Source: Malaya genurostris
Lineage: Eukaryota > Arthropoda > Insecta > Diptera > Culicidae
Direction of reading: 5' to 3'
DNA length: 64,000 nt
Assembly: GCF_030247185.1 (NCBI RefSeq)
Contig: NC_080572.1
Coordinates: 117,543,928-117,607,927, forward strand
Part shown: piece by piece, positions 11,306-24,552 of the stretch
Position numbering within the stretch: the stretch's first letter is position 1
How the letters are laid out: the number at the start of each line of letters is the position of its first letter
The notes under the pieces: model-generated
What the model was told of the DNA's origin: nothing
Databases searched by the model: none
Seen by the model: only the letters and a program-made list of their open reading frames with translations
Made by a program: the position numbers and the translations under genes

Positions 11306-14136
11306 ATATTATGTACCATTCGACTCAGTTTGTGGTGATCGGAAACGTACCGAATCAAACTGAAAGAATTTGTGACAGCAATTATTCTAATGCAAAAAAT
11401 TATGTTAGAATGAATCTGTTTGAATGACAAAGGGAAGGCAATATATCAACATTAGGGGAATTGAGAAGAGATTTTTATCAGCATGTTTAGGGTGTTCAAT
11501 TGATTTCCTGCAATTTCTTCTTGGATCATTTTTGTACAATTAACAGTTCTCAAGCAACAAAGATTGGAAGAAAGTGCATACAAAAAATTCATTCGTCTTC
11601 GAATCGAATCGGTCTTCGTGCGAAATGAATGATTTGCCAAACTGAAGACGTGTACACAGTTTCACCCAAAACAAAAGTTATTCGATGTTGATTTTTACAC
11701 CTTTTTTTCGTTGTTTATTCCTGGATATGCACACAAATATTTCTATGCCTAGCAACATGCTAAAGTTATCAGTGCAAGAAACTTACAGTGTATGTGCAGA
11801 TGTATCTTATCTTGTGAAATATCGACTAGAATAATTTTCTACACTTCGTTCAAACATTGTTCGGTTATCGTTGGACTATTACACACATCATATTATTTAA
11901 CTATAACTACCGCATAACTTTTAAATATTTTTGTAATATAAGCTCGATCCGAAGGAAGAATGGAATTCTACGTTCTAGTTGATGAACTTTAAATTCAAGT
12001 TTCCAAGCATTGGCGAATATCAATTATATAGTATGTAATGCAGTGTAGTGAAAAATTATACTTGTTATTGAATATGTATCCACTGACACTTTGTTGGTTT
12101 TTCTCGAATATATTTTCCTCAAAGTTTGATTCATTAATTGTTACTAACTATGACATAACAATTTTATACCGATTCAAATAGTAAAGCCTTCTGACTTATT
12201 TTAGACAAGCAAAAACACTGAAACGCATCTCTACAATCTATCAAAGTGTTAAAGGTAATATTTATTTACATTCAACATAGCGTATAAGAAAATTATCATA
12301 ATTCGTACTCATCTTACAACATACATTTTTCTTTTTTGTGAATTATTACGAGTAAATAATATTCTCCTTAAACTGTTTGTTCTAAAAGCCAATTTTCATA
12401 AAAATGTTTATCATTTTAGTTTTAGTCATAACTCAAAATCTCTCATCTTGATTCGAAAATGTACGTGGGGGTGAATCGCATAAATTCAATTGATTGCTAT
12501 AAATTTTTCTTTAAGACCACCCAGTTCCGGAGTTACGGGTTATTATAATAAGTGATCCTCTCATATTAAACTGTGCCATGATAGTAAAGTGATTAAAATT
12601 TTATCGATAAGTTAATCAAAACAAACAAACATGTTAGTCACTCTTGGAAAATCACAATTCCGCTATTAGTTTCATTGCTTCACAAACACAGTATTGAAAA
12701 TATTTAACACATTTAATTACTAGTGCCATTCTGAGTAAAAAACAACGTATCCAGAAAATGTATTACAAAAAATAGTCTATTACAGTATTAATGCAATTTT
12801 TCTAAGAATCTGATCAATTTCATCGATTAATTGCGTCTATATGTTGGTTACGCAAATGTGATAATTTTCATCGGAGTTTATTTTTGGCGTATAGTGGTCC
12901 CTGTTATTAAACTGTTAGATAATCCGTTGAAATAAGATCGCCTTTCAAAAGGAACACCTATATTAGAACAATATGAAAATATTTATGCTAACTGAAGCGA
13001 TTTGAGATATGATGTCGTGTTAAATTGCTATACATTTACGATAAATGGTAATATCAAAGATTTTCTACAGAACTGTTGTACTATTATGTTGATTGATAAG
13101 AATTTGATAATAAAACTACTTCAGAAGAAAATAACAATTTATCGTTTTTTCATTGTAGCAAATATCACCAAAACCTTTCAGGCAGCCAGAAGTCATCAGA
13201 ATTAAGACACCTTAGCATCTAAAAATACTTTTCATGAACACCCCAGGAAGCGGAAATTTGTTATAAATATCCTCAACAGACAATGCTGGACTTGTGAGTG
13301 ATTTTTCCTAGATTCTTACAAATGAAATAAACTCGATTGGTTATGCAATATGAGTAACTTACGATGCTAGCCGAATGCAAACGAAAAAAATGCGCATTTC
13401 AACAACTATTTGTGATCTTTGTTCAGTGTTTCGAGTAATCCATCTGCGTTTTTGTTGGAAATTAAATTTTGTTTTCGACAGGTAGACTTGGAAATTTCTC
13501 TATAACAAGTCACTGATCTGATGAGCAAAATTATATCTAAGGACATCAAATAATTTTACCATCAATTGCAACAGAACTGTATCTTCTGGTAATTACACTG
13601 GTTCTAAGAGTTTCCATCAACCAAGTAGAAATCAAATCTTTAAAAAGGTCGAAATTAAAAAAAAGACAGTATTAGGATTTTCTTAATTATCATCTATGCA
13701 TGATAAAATTATGAAGAATCAATCATAGTAACCCATGAGTCAGCAGACAAAATTTGACTGCTCTATCAATCGAACTCTAACCATGAAGGCAAAATCAATG
13801 AAGTAACTCCGTTCAGAAGTGTGCGCCTTAAAATAATGGAAGATCGAGAGAAAAGCGACTGCATCACTGTGTGCGCGCCCAAACAGTTATAAAGTACATG
13901 GCGAACATGAACATATACATATGTCAGAAAACGGAAGTCGCGTCCACTAGTTTCGAAGCTGCTGGCAATGACGCAGCGGCAGCTATTATTAATGATGTTA
14001 TGAGCAAAATGATTTAAATCATGAAAATTTTTTATGGGATTTGCTCACAAAATCATCAGTAACAGGCATTTTCATGATTTCCTTATCATGGTATCGGCAA
14101 TGGATTTCTATCCGTGTAATTCATGAAAAAAAATCT
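11306..14136. other. AT-rich sequence, no gene seen
   Basis: About 2.8 kb with frequent stops. The open frame 13002-13205 has no recognisable motif. A cluster of short inverted ATCATGA/TCATGAT words near 14010-14115 may be a decayed terminal-repeat element. Confidence 0.5.
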
Positions 14137-14250
14137 TAAGGAGAAAGACCTGGTGTTCTGGCCCGTTTTGGCGACCCATTACTCTAAGCGCCCATGGAGG
14201 AGACTGAGCGGCTGAATATCGAACTAGGGGAACGTGCCACTTAAGCCAAT
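14137..14250 (+). pseudogene. Tc1/mariner transposase fragment (second-Asp block)
   Basis: The plus strand reads LVFWPVLATHYSKR. After a frameshift it continues MEETERLNIELGERAT. This resembles the family block LFWPDLA(T/S)CHYSK...WYEANN..FVP, with the catalytic Asp replaced by Val. It is too short to assign to a particular element. Confidence 0.45.
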
Positions 14251-15736
14251 TAGTTCTGATAAATAATTCTTGATGTTCTGATTAATATGATAAATGATGA
14301 CTGATTACTGATGTTCTGATCTCGCAGCTTCTATTGTTCCAGGGTTTAAATCAACTATTGAGCTTTGCTTCAGAGAGATTTTTCGGAGAACCATCCTTCA
14401 TCACATTCTGCTACAAGATAGATAACTGTTATGTTGAATATTGGTAAATACTGCATGTAATTAAAATGTATTTCACATAATATTGCGGCAATGTTCATCT
14501 TAAGTCATGTTACCTTATATAATATATCAAATCCTATACCTCTTAAAAAATCTCCCTTTATTACAATTTAGGCACTCACTAAACATAATCAGATAGACAC
14601 TGTATGGAGAAGTGAAAAGGGTTAGGTGATTCCAGGACACTGTGGACACTTATAATAATAGCACTCAGCTTATGCAGTTCCAGACTAGATCTCATGGAGC
14701 AGTCGCAATGAAAGCCGTCGTAATAGGAAGTTGGCATATTCACTCTCCCTACCCAATACGTTTCTATTGTGTGCCTTGATGGTACCTCCAGATTCTCTGA
14801 TGTAAAAAAAATATTCGCTTCATGCACTTTGTCAGATTCACTGTTGTCATCTTCACATCGATCTATAATATTAAGGAGCAAGACACTTTGCAAAAGTATG
14901 CGTATGAGTAATGTTAATAATGTGTGCGTAAAACATATTCCTATGCTTATTTGCCTGATTTTAATCAATTAATCTTCCATGTGGTAGAAAAATAAACAAA
15001 TCAGTTAATTCTGCTTAGAACCACAATTCAAGAAAAGCGAAAATCTAAATCTAAAACTCTTTCGTTTCTTCTGAAAATTGTTCGATACATTATTTCAGTT
15101 TCAACTTACTTCCACTAACACATTTGATCACCAACAAACACATTCCTATATGGATTTTCTCTTGCAGAAATTATGGCGAAATAAAGATTTACATACCTTT
15201 TGTTCGTCAACCCGCAAAATAGTAACCTTTAATTTAACACGCGATGGCAATGGATATAGAAGCTTGTCGGAAAACTGCTTATTTTTCCGGAAAGCAGGTT
15301 CTTCAACAAAAAATATTTAGTTTTGTTTATTTTGTGTAGCACGATCTTATACAAATGCATTGAATCAGTGTAGCTAATTTTTTTATTAGGGAATTAAAAT
15401 TTACATTCATAAAATGTAAGCAAATTGATCCAAACTGATATTTCATCCACAAAATCAGGCTTAACATTCGTTACAGAATAAGCTATTGGTAAAAAGATTG
15501 TTTTAAGCTGAATAGCCACTTCGATAAACTGATTGCACTACATATATAAATACATAGATCTATGACAAACATACCAAATAAAATGTGCGTAATACACGAA
15601 GTACTAACACTAGTAAACTTGGTTTACGTTTGATCCTTAATTTCTAATCCTGCGCATCAGTTACGCTATCTTTCTTACACATTTTCATCTACCCTCTCTT
15701 TGAACCCTTGTCGTTTTTATGACCTCCCCTGTTTCA
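14251..15736. other. AT-rich sequence, no gene seen
   Basis: The open frame at 14579-14968 (-) has no motif I recognise and its composition matches surrounding sequence. Nothing else stands out. Confidence 0.45.
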
Positions 15737-15889
15737 TGGAGCTTGTCCTTCCTAGTTCGCCTCCTTTAGAAAAAACAACATCTTTGGCTTCGCCGCTATC
15801 ACGCAAGGGCACGATGCCAAACACGACCAAAACAGAGTGTTGTCTTCGTAGAACCGAAGGAAGGGCAGTAGGTGCATCTAGAGGCATAC
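15737..15889 (-). pseudogene. Tc1/mariner transposase fragment
   Basis: In one minus-strand frame the stretch reads HLLPFLRFYEDNTLFWSCLA, then SC, and after a short degenerate piece KMLFFLKEAN. This matches the family order ECLQ..LLPFL..H...LFWPDLASCH...VLFVPKEANPP. The catalytic Asp is lost (PD to SC). A stop lies just before the first His and another after EAN. An isolated dead fragment. Confidence 0.6.
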
Positions 15890-16173
15890 GGCTATTATCA
15901 AATCAAATCAAACCATTCTCTTTGATCTGAACTTTTGGTTGCTTGAGAAGTTTAAAAACAGAATAATAACTGCGAAAAACTGTAAGAACTTCACATACCA
16001 AAGAGTTAACGAAAAGTTACGAGAAAAGGAACATATCAAAATAACTCGTTACCATGAATTCAGTTTTCTAATGATTGAAAAGTTATTGCATCTTAATCCA
16101 GTTTCATATACGACACATCAAAAACCCATAATTCGTTCTCCTCTTGCATATTCGAAACGCCTTAGAAAGATCC

Positions 16174-16590
16174 CAGAGATGTCAGATATTTTCATAGAAA
16201 ATCTGTATTGCTTTGAATAAAAAAATCTGTATTTATCTGTATTGATCTGTACTCACTCTTAAAATAAAATTTCTACAATAAAATGATGTTGAAAAATGAT
16301 TTTTCAATAGATTATGGTTATATAATGGTAGATTGAATGATCATTCATTTTTCATATCTTCGTAAGACATTACCGCGCTCAAAAGAATATTCAACGACGA
16401 AATTTAATATTTTTTTATCAACAACAATTGAATTGTAATTCCATATTCCATATCCAGTTTGAAAATGTTGACTTCATGAGTTGACATGGAATTCCAACGC
16501 CCAATATGCAACGTCAAGTCAGGTCATAAAATTCTCAGTCTGCATTAAACGTATTTCAGTGTTCATCATCAATTATCTGCACAAAAGATT
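16174..16590 (+). mobile_element. Interspersed repeat family 3, copy 1
   Basis: It shares several blocks, in order, with 53726-54060. These are AGAGATG(T/C)CAGAT-TTTTTCATAG, TATCT(T/C)CGTAAG(A/T)CATT, AGAATATTCAACGA and GTTCATAATCAATTATCT-like. The other copy has short AGATGCCAG/CTGGCATCT inverted ends, so this is probably a non-autonomous DNA element. Confidence 0.6.
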
Positions 16591-17496
16591 AGTCCGTTAA
16601 TTAATAAACTTTTATCTCGTCACTGAAATCAAGTACTTTATATTTTTCTAAGCTTGCAATTAAAAATAAACTTATCGAAAATGAGTCTGTACTTGTTTAG
16701 TGAAAAAATTGCTTATCAGAGATTCCCTAACACTATCGAAAAATTCACCTTAATTTTCTAAGAACTTCAATAATTGAAGATAATTCAATTTCTTCATTGT
16801 TGCGGTTACCTGATGATTCAATCAGAATAGTAGCATTCTTAAAATAAATCTAGCCCATAGAAAACCGATCCGAATTTAATGTGTTTTCCAAATCACCTTC
16901 TCACACAAAAGGCTTTGCAACAGACTATTTGTAAGCATACAATATTGGAACGGAATACCCCAGAGGTATGCAACCGGGAGTTGGAAAAAGCTCTGCAATT
17001 TAAGTGAACGCATTGAGATCCTCATGAATAAAGCACAAAAGAAACCTCTGACAGTCATACCTATTGTAGCAACGTATCTTGTGGATTATTTTTCGTTCGT
17101 TAAAATATGCGACAGCAAATTATCTTCGTAAAATTTTGCATCACTGAAATGGTTCTATTCGACCGTTCGTAACCTAGGCAATACTGGTTCTAACTGTATG
17201 CCGGTGAAAAAAGAGTCCCTGAAGGATCGGCAAGAAAACCGCTGAGATGCGGCACCTTCTGTGAAATATTTCCCTATGTTAGCGACTAGGCAATCCATAT
17301 ATTCTGGCATCTGGAATAAACCGAAAAGGTAAATGGTCTACCGTTTAGTTTGTGAAGCATTCAAGCGAAATGTTTTTTTAATCTGATTGAAACGATTTCT
17401 TTAACACAAAAAAAGAAACCTTACTCTACCGGTAGTGAAATACATACAATACATAAAAAATTAAATCCTCAACAGTCGTGCATTTCGACACGGTTT
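16591..17496. other. Sequence without recognisable features
   Basis: No motif, tandem repeat or convincing coding stretch was seen. The 60-residue minus-strand frame at 16876-17058 is most likely chance. Confidence 0.45.
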
Positions 17497-17900
17497 TACC
17501 TTTCTCGTATAGAAAGATAATGCAATCACTGTGAAAACCGACTTTAGAACCATAGAGTCTCATATACCATTCGACTCAGTTCGTCGAGTTGATCACCGTA
17601 GGTGTGTATGTGTCAAATATTCTCAGTAGGTTTTCTCCGAGATGGCAGGACCTATTTTCATAAACTTATGTTCAAATGAAAGGTCTTGTGATCCCATACG
17701 GAAATCCTGAATTCTATCCGGATTCGACTTCAGGTTCCGGAATCATAGGGTAAATGTGCACTAATTTTGTTTAATTTTTATACCGCCAATTAAAGTGGAG
17801 AAGTAACCGATTCCGGCTATCCTGGTTCCCGGTTGCCAATCTCAGAAGCACCGAAGGTTAGATATGACTTCATCTATTCCAGTTGAGCACCGTTAAAGCC
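17497..17900 (+). mobile_element. Interspersed repeat family 2 copy
   Basis: The head TTACCTTTCTCGTATAGAAA is followed by GCAATCACTGTGAAAACCGA and the core ATACCATTCGACTCAGTTCG. Then come a GTGTGTATGTGTC tract and the modules GAGATGGCAGGACC, AAATGAAAGGTCTTGTGATC and GACTTCAGGTTCCGGAAT. Confidence 0.8.
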
Positions 17901-20900
17901 AAGTCTGTCATGTTTAGCTATTACTAGTTCATGGTGCATTTTATCACTCGTCACCTTGAAATCTGTGTAAATTGCGTCGACCTGTAGACGCGATTGTGGA
18001 GATCGAATGATGAAAGAAGTGTAAGATAATACATTTGTAGATGTAGATCGATTAGGTATAACCTTTGTTGCGTTCTAGATATGTAATCGTTGCAATTGTG
18101 GATTTAAAAGACCAGAACAATTTTTTCAAATAACTTTGAGACAGCGCAAAGTGGAGCTATTCCACGAGAATTAGTTATGTTGGATTTGTTGTCTTTTTTT
18201 TTTAATTCGGGGAAGATATATAACTTCTTCCAGGATTCGGGGAATATCCCCGACTCGAGAGAAGTGTTGAAAAGTATTGTCGGTGGCGTTAGGAGATATC
18301 ATGTCAAGTCTGTTGGAACAGAAGATCAAATCATCATCGGAACATAGTATCTCGACATCATCTTGTTTCTTTCAAGACTTATTATTTAAATAGTGTTATA
18401 ATCCATTCTGTACACTGCTAGTGCTAGTTCGCAATTACGGATCCCATAGAAGCGATGAGTCGGCAGACGGAAATCATATAGCTATTAATAAATATTACAT
18501 ACTAATTTCGATAATTACAAATCCAAATCGATAATAATATTAGTTTTAAATCTTATGAATTTTATTCGCATTGGTGAAATTATGATCCACTTTTAGAGAT
18601 CACTCACATTCCAACACATGAACGGGTTTAGAGCATTCTAAACAGAAGTTATCGGTCGATAAAAGATCCTAATTCAACTGATGATCCTTCACTTGATTCA
18701 TGGCAGATTCGCGGCGTATGAAAATAGCAGGAGACTAAATCAACGATCAACAAATCCAGCGATATAGCACAATAATCTTCAGCAATATAAAACTTTATAC
18801 AAATTTGAATTATTTATGCATTCAGAAACGCTCTTAAGCACAAACAAACAGAAGACGGTTGGTGTCAGGTGTATGCGTAAAACTCGATGCTTGTTTCGGC
18901 ATCCTGTCTCAGTAGGTGGCATCATCATCATCATTATCGGGAGGAAAACGGATGTTAACACACAAGCATACGAAACCGGGCTACTACTGAACATAAAACG
19001 TGCCACGCGGCGGTGACGGAAGCAATATTCCCCTTAACGGTAATGTAATGTAACTTTGTTAATTTACACGTTTTGTATGTAAATTATGGCATTTCCAAGA
19101 TATTTCGAAAGGATACGCAGACTATTAGCTATGACAAAACGGTTTCAGTTGGACAAATCTCTACACCAATAATCCTCACTACACTACGGATATCGTGTGT
19201 AAGAGATCGAGGCTTTCTAATTATTACTCATATTAATTAAATGATATCGAACACACCCGAGTAGCATTATTTGAATAGGACTCTCTTTATTATTTCAATA
19301 GGACGCTCTTTATTTTGGTCCTATTTAAATAAAAATAAAGAGCAAGTGATTTAAAATTGCATTCGAAAGTTTTGATAAATAGAAATTCGATGCATTTCTA
19401 TCATCTTCAGAATGTAAATTTTGTTAAAATTAATTATACGAACTTTTTCCAAATGTAAATGGAGTACCTTTATTTTTTACATAGTTATGATGACTTCCAT
19501 CTTAAATATTCTATTTGTGGCAAATATGAGCAAGCAACAACTTAATATATTTATTATGTTAACTGTATTCTTTCACGACCACTCGGAAATTGAACAAATT
19601 ATTTCGCTAGTAACAATATTCCAAACGATAATTGAATAAATTGTACGCTACATATTTTTTTCAACAAATTGGTCATTATGTCGCACAATGAAATTTCTGT
19701 CGTGTTCTTCGCATATGGCGCATCTTCATATATTACTCTGGTGATATTTTTGCTACCATGATACTCACAAGCTGACGGATGCTTATGCTATCTTTTAAAA
19801 ACATGAGACAATTTCTTTACTCATCCGTGAATTTGAACCCCTGAAAAAAATCTATTCTCAGCTGGATCTATAAAGAAAGACTCAACTCTTTAAAACAAAA
19901 CAAAAAATATTTTTTAATCAAATTTTAGAGCAAACAAAACAGCACTACTCATTGTTGTCCTATACAACGTCATCATATAGAATCAATCCCGGCCGGGACG
20001 CAAATGAATACCTGAGATTAGTATGACAAACTATCATCATATCTATATCACCAAAACAATTCCTACCTTGATTTTTCGAGATTCAGAGCAATCAAAGTTA
20101 AACAAACAAATTATGCGAACAGCAAAAACTATTTGAAAAAACAATCAATTCCTGATTTCTGAGGTTGAGTCACAATTTGGGCTGGCGATGCGACCAACTC
20201 TGCTTTCTTGCATTCATCAGACCAAAGCGAAACGACCGGTAGTGGCGCATTCATTACATGTGCAACGAACCATCATCAATGCTAGAGCCTTTTTTCAGAA
20301 ATAACGAAATAACGAACTACAACAACATCCATGGTTATTTTTCCCGAATTCTTCCATTCTATCCCTCAACGACCCGCTTTAAGCCGGTTGGTATGTACCT
20401 ACATAGGTGCCGATGTGTAAGTGCCATCCGTTCACATGTTTGCTTATGCTGCGCGAATGTTTTTAGGGACCCTAATTTATGCGAACCACAAAAAAACGCA
20501 TCCCATCTGCCGTCTTTTCCACTCCTGCTCAGTATACCTGCTTACCATGCCTGCTGCCAGTAAAAACCGGCATGATGCTCTTGATTTTCTACACCCCTCT
20601 TCAAACACAGTGGGATCGGTGTTGCAATTTAGGGGTCAAAGTCGAGTTTTTTTCAGTAAACACATTTTCGTTCATACTTTATTTTATTACTTTAATTATA
20701 TTTGGATGTTGAATTTAAAGTGTTATTTTCCGGAAAAAAATATTTATTGCCATGTAATTTGAAAATACCTTTATTTGGCAGTTTTTTACCAAATATAGTG
20801 AAATTAATTAGCTTCAGCTTTGCCTTTCTTATAATAGAGAATAAATGTCTTGATGAATGAAACTATTGTATAGCTGGCATAACCTTTTCAATTTGTAAAC

Positions 20901-20989
20901 AGTTCTGCGCGCAGGTTACAAAAATTCTTCGTTACATTTTTGCATTTTTTGCTCGGCTAATGAGACCGTAAGGTCATTCTGTTGAGTCT
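17901..20989. other. Anonymous sequence, no gene seen
   Basis: Contains a short duplication of AATAGGAC(T/G)CTCTTTATT at 19275-19315 with a nearby inverted AATAAAGAGC, and a family-2-like head at about 20822-20850. The GC-richer stretch at 20200-20600 has overlapping 70-110 residue open frames in several phases with no motif I can name. Not called as a gene. Confidence 0.4.
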
Positions 20990-22436
20990 AAGTTTGTTAA
21001 AATCATCTCTGATAAAATGAAGATAGTTCCGTTGCTTCAGTTTTGGCCACTATTTCCAGTACTTCCGGAACCAGAAATTGGAAACCGTTACATCTGAAAA
21101 CGCTTGACCTGCAACGTGATTTTTAAGTAGCATTTTCAAAAGTATCTCTTCACCGACTTATTTCTCAATAATTTATCACGAAAAAAATACAAAATGAAGT
21201 TCGGATGATGCTTTATATTATGCAAAACGTTTGAGTTCATTTTGTTGAACGATTGAAATCACAAAAATGATGTTTTTTCATCATTTAGACCCTGACATCC
21301 TCCCTCACCCTTAAAATCGTTGTGAAATTTGTACCTTGTTTCAAGTTTGTGATTCCAAGTCATCTACTGCCTTTTTATTGCTGATAAAAAAGTATTCTGG
21401 ATTCATTCAATGTTTATAATGTCGATTGTGACTAAGTTTCAACTAGTTTACTTGAAAACAAGTTATTTTCAAGTTATGGAAAAATAAGTTATTCCAGTAT
21501 GACAATACAATGTAACGACTTACTTTTAACCGACTTAGCAACTAGTAGAAACTGCACTTTTTGAGTCACGTAAGTGTTTAGATGTTAGTAAATCACTCTG
21601 GTAATTTCTGGTTGCAAACTAGTCACAAACTAGCTAGCGTAACAAAAATTTTTGCTTGGGAATGACGGGTTAACTTTTTCTACATCCAGATACAAACAAA
21701 AGTCTACATCAACTTATGAAACCATAATATTTTTTCTAAGTTTATGAAAATGAATTCGACCGTTTCTGTGAATTTAGAACGATTTCCGGTTTGAAGTAAA
21801 TGATCAAGTTTTTGGGTGGTTCTGGAACCGGGAACTAAAATCTGGTATACTCAAAATCAATGCGCAATTGAAAAATTATACGGCTTGTTGAAAGTATTTT
21901 GCGTGATTTTTCAGTGCCATGAATTTTTATCCCGTGACTCTGGAACCGGAAACCGTATCTGAATAAGATTTGATACGTTTCGTTAGGATTGTAAAATCTT
22001 TCATCTGAACCTTTTTTCGAGTGGTCTCTGAAAAAATCGAATGCACATTTTTAATATTTTGCACATTTTGTTCCGTTACTCCAGATCCGGAAGTCGGATC
22101 GCGATGAAATTCAATAACAGTTTATGAGACTATAAGACCTTTCATATGAATCAATTAATCAATTAAACGATCTCTGAGAAAGTCGAGTACACTTGTTTCA
22201 TTTATTTGCACATTTTTACCCCGTCACTCTCATACCGGATAAATTTCAATAAGGCTTTGGGATCAAGAGACCTTCCATTTGAATCTAAAATCTAAATCGG
22301 TTCACCCATTTCAGAAAATTTTGATTTTTTTGATTTTTTTTACATACACACAGACATTTTGCGTACTCGACGAACTGAGTCGAATGGTATATGAGGTAGA
22401 ATTTAAAACCGCTTTCAAAAAAATTATGAAAGGTAA
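20990..22436 (-). mobile_element. Long interspersed repeat family 2 copy, minus strand
   Basis: Reading down from 22436 the minus strand shows the head (CATAATTTTTTTGAAAGCGG), core ATACCATTCGACTCAGTTCG, TGTGTGTATG and repeated (T/C)CGACTTCCGG and AAAGGTCT-type modules. They extend to about 21000. The segment 21120-21310 is shared with 46150-46390 (ATTTCTCAATA, GATGATGCTTT, TTTTGTTGAACGA, CATCATTTAGACCCT). Confidence 0.7.
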
Positions 22437-23812
22437 TCAGAACAGAATTTTTTTTTAACAATATTACTTACTTAGCTCAACGACGCCGAGGGCAATAAAC
22501 TAGCGGGTTGTAATCAGTTCTTGATAGTTGAAAGTTCGTCAAAAAAAAATAAACAAAATATCGGTTGTCTTTTTGGCTCAATTAGGATTCTCATATAAGC
22601 TGCACAGTAAAAATATCTGAAAATTAAAAATAACAGAATGCTGATATAAACAGTGAAGACGGAAATCTTTACTAGACATAATTTTCCATTTAATGTAACA
22701 TAAACTTCCATTTTTTCATAGATTAATATTATGTCTGTTTCTAAATTTCTATGCAACGCAAACTTTAAAATAAATACATTTAATTTTTCTTTCCATCAAT
22801 AGTGTGTTATGTCATGACTGATTGAGATTTACATACTTAGCACGTAATTTTTTATTACCACTCTCACGCGGCAAGCTAGTACGACTGTATGAACATTTAC
22901 AGACCAGCAGATATGTGCCTGGGATCGAATGATTCTTGGTTCAAACCTTAGTCGTTGCCAATCATTTTTTATTTATATTGATTTTCTATACATGTAATTT
23001 TGAAATCGCACTTAGAATTCTGTTATATACAATGGATGCCTTTTGATAATTGAATGGAATTTTACTGGTTTCTTCCCAACTGTGTACGTGAAGAGTGAAG
23101 CTGTATGTAAATGGTAAATGGTACATAAAAATTCATATAGTCGTACCTGCTAGTCGAATGCAAATTACAGCTGGGACCAGTAAAATTCATTCTAATCTCA
23201 CATTAAGTCATTACAAATGAAATTTTCCTTCATTGATCAATTAGGTCTTTATCAATTTCAACGAATGTGGGATTAGGTCGACTGTAAAATTCAAAATTTT
23301 TGTTTGTGCACACAAAGAAAAAATCGTGTAAATTTACATCTTCTGAGAGCGACATATTCAAGTATCAGAAATGATTTATTTTTACAGTTGGTAGAACACA
23401 ATGTCAATGCATTCTGATATATTTTTCGTGTTGAAATCTGAAAATTAACACGTCTGTTTGAAAAAGTCATTCTATGAATAGTGTCGCCTGTAAATTTCAT
23501 AATATTTTGTTGGGTGTAATAAAATGACGAAACTTGAACCGCGAATCATTTAATCAAAAAGTATCATCGTTCAACGACTTAGCTACTTTTACAATTTGTA
23601 CAAAGATAACAAGGTAAGTGAATATTATATAAAATGTAAAATGTACTCAATCAATCCTCAAGGTACTATGAAAAACACAGTTGCTTAATTCATTTAGAAG
23701 TTGTAAAATAATTTAGAATCAAACATTATTTCAAACATTGACAATTCGAAAATTTATATTTCATGGAACTGTCCGTCATGCCAAAAACAATCTAATTAAA
23801 TCAGCATCGAAA
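22437..23812. other. AT-rich sequence; short inverted repeat at 23058-23188
   Basis: TTTTACTGG...CCCAACTGT (23060-23083) is inverted as ACAGCTGGGACCAGTAAAA (23168-23186), suggesting a small hairpin element. A GGTTCAAACC word near 22950 looks like a polymerase III B box, but no cloverleaf could be drawn. No gene seen. Confidence 0.4.
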
Positions 23813-24552
23813 TTAAGGCCATCGTCCAGGTACCATGCGCGCGGGTGGTTTTAGGAAATCTTCGATGAAAATTTTGAAAAATTTGACAAAACCAAAAACA
23901 TACAGACCTTTGAAATACTTTTATCTATCTACAGGGTGAAAATGGCTGGAAAACTCGGAGGATTTTCCGAGTCTAATCAAAAATAGCACTGAAAAATGAG
24001 CTTTTTTTGTAATCTTTCACAATTATTCGAAAAAATAATTCGATGGAATGAAATTTTTTTTCAAATAAACCTTATGCTGGCAACAAGGATCACATTCGAA
24101 CACATTTTTGGAAAACCTTTTCACGCTTTTCATGGAAAATCAACGAATTTCATATAACCGATTTCGTGGAAATTTTTGAAATACGTTTTCTATGAAAAGC
24201 GTGAGAAGGTTTTCCAAAAATGTGTCCGAATGTAATCTTTGTATCCATCAGAGGGTTTATTTGAAAAAAAAAATATGCCATCGCATTTTTCCAGATAATT
24301 GTGAAAGATAACAAAAACACTCATTTTTCAGAGCTATTTTTTGATAAGACTCGGAAAATCCTCCGAATTTTCCAGCCAAAACCAAAAACATACAGACCTT
24401 TGAAATACTTTTATCTATCTACAGGGTGACCTGTAGATAGATAAAAGTATTTCAAAGGTCTGTATGTTTTTGGTTTTGGCAATTTTTTCAAAATTTCCAT
24501 CGAAAATTTCCTAAAACCACCCGCGTGCATGGTACTTGGACGATGGCCTTAA
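23813..24552. mobile_element. Nested foldback (terminal-inverted-repeat) element
   Basis: The outer arms are 23813-23939 and 24430-24552, with ends AAGGCCATCGTCCA/GGACGATGGCCTT between TA dinucleotides. The inner arms are about 23944-24138 and 24186-24377 (GGCTGGAAAA...TTTTCCAGCC). A 52-bp stretch occurs identically at 23888-23939 and 24378-24429, flanking the inner foldback. Its second copy faces its own inverse (24430-24477) across the 4-base loop GTGA. The result is a perfect 48-bp palindrome. No coding capacity. It lies about 0.7 kb upstream of the likely start of the MOXD1-like transcript. Confidence 0.92.

Noticed and set aside
14579..14968. 129-codon minus-strand frame
   Set aside because: No recognisable domain; composition follows local base bias and the opposite strand is also partly open.
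22860..22970. Possible tRNA or SINE (GGTTCAAACC B-box-like word)
   Set aside because: No matching A box and no cloverleaf pairing could be drawn.
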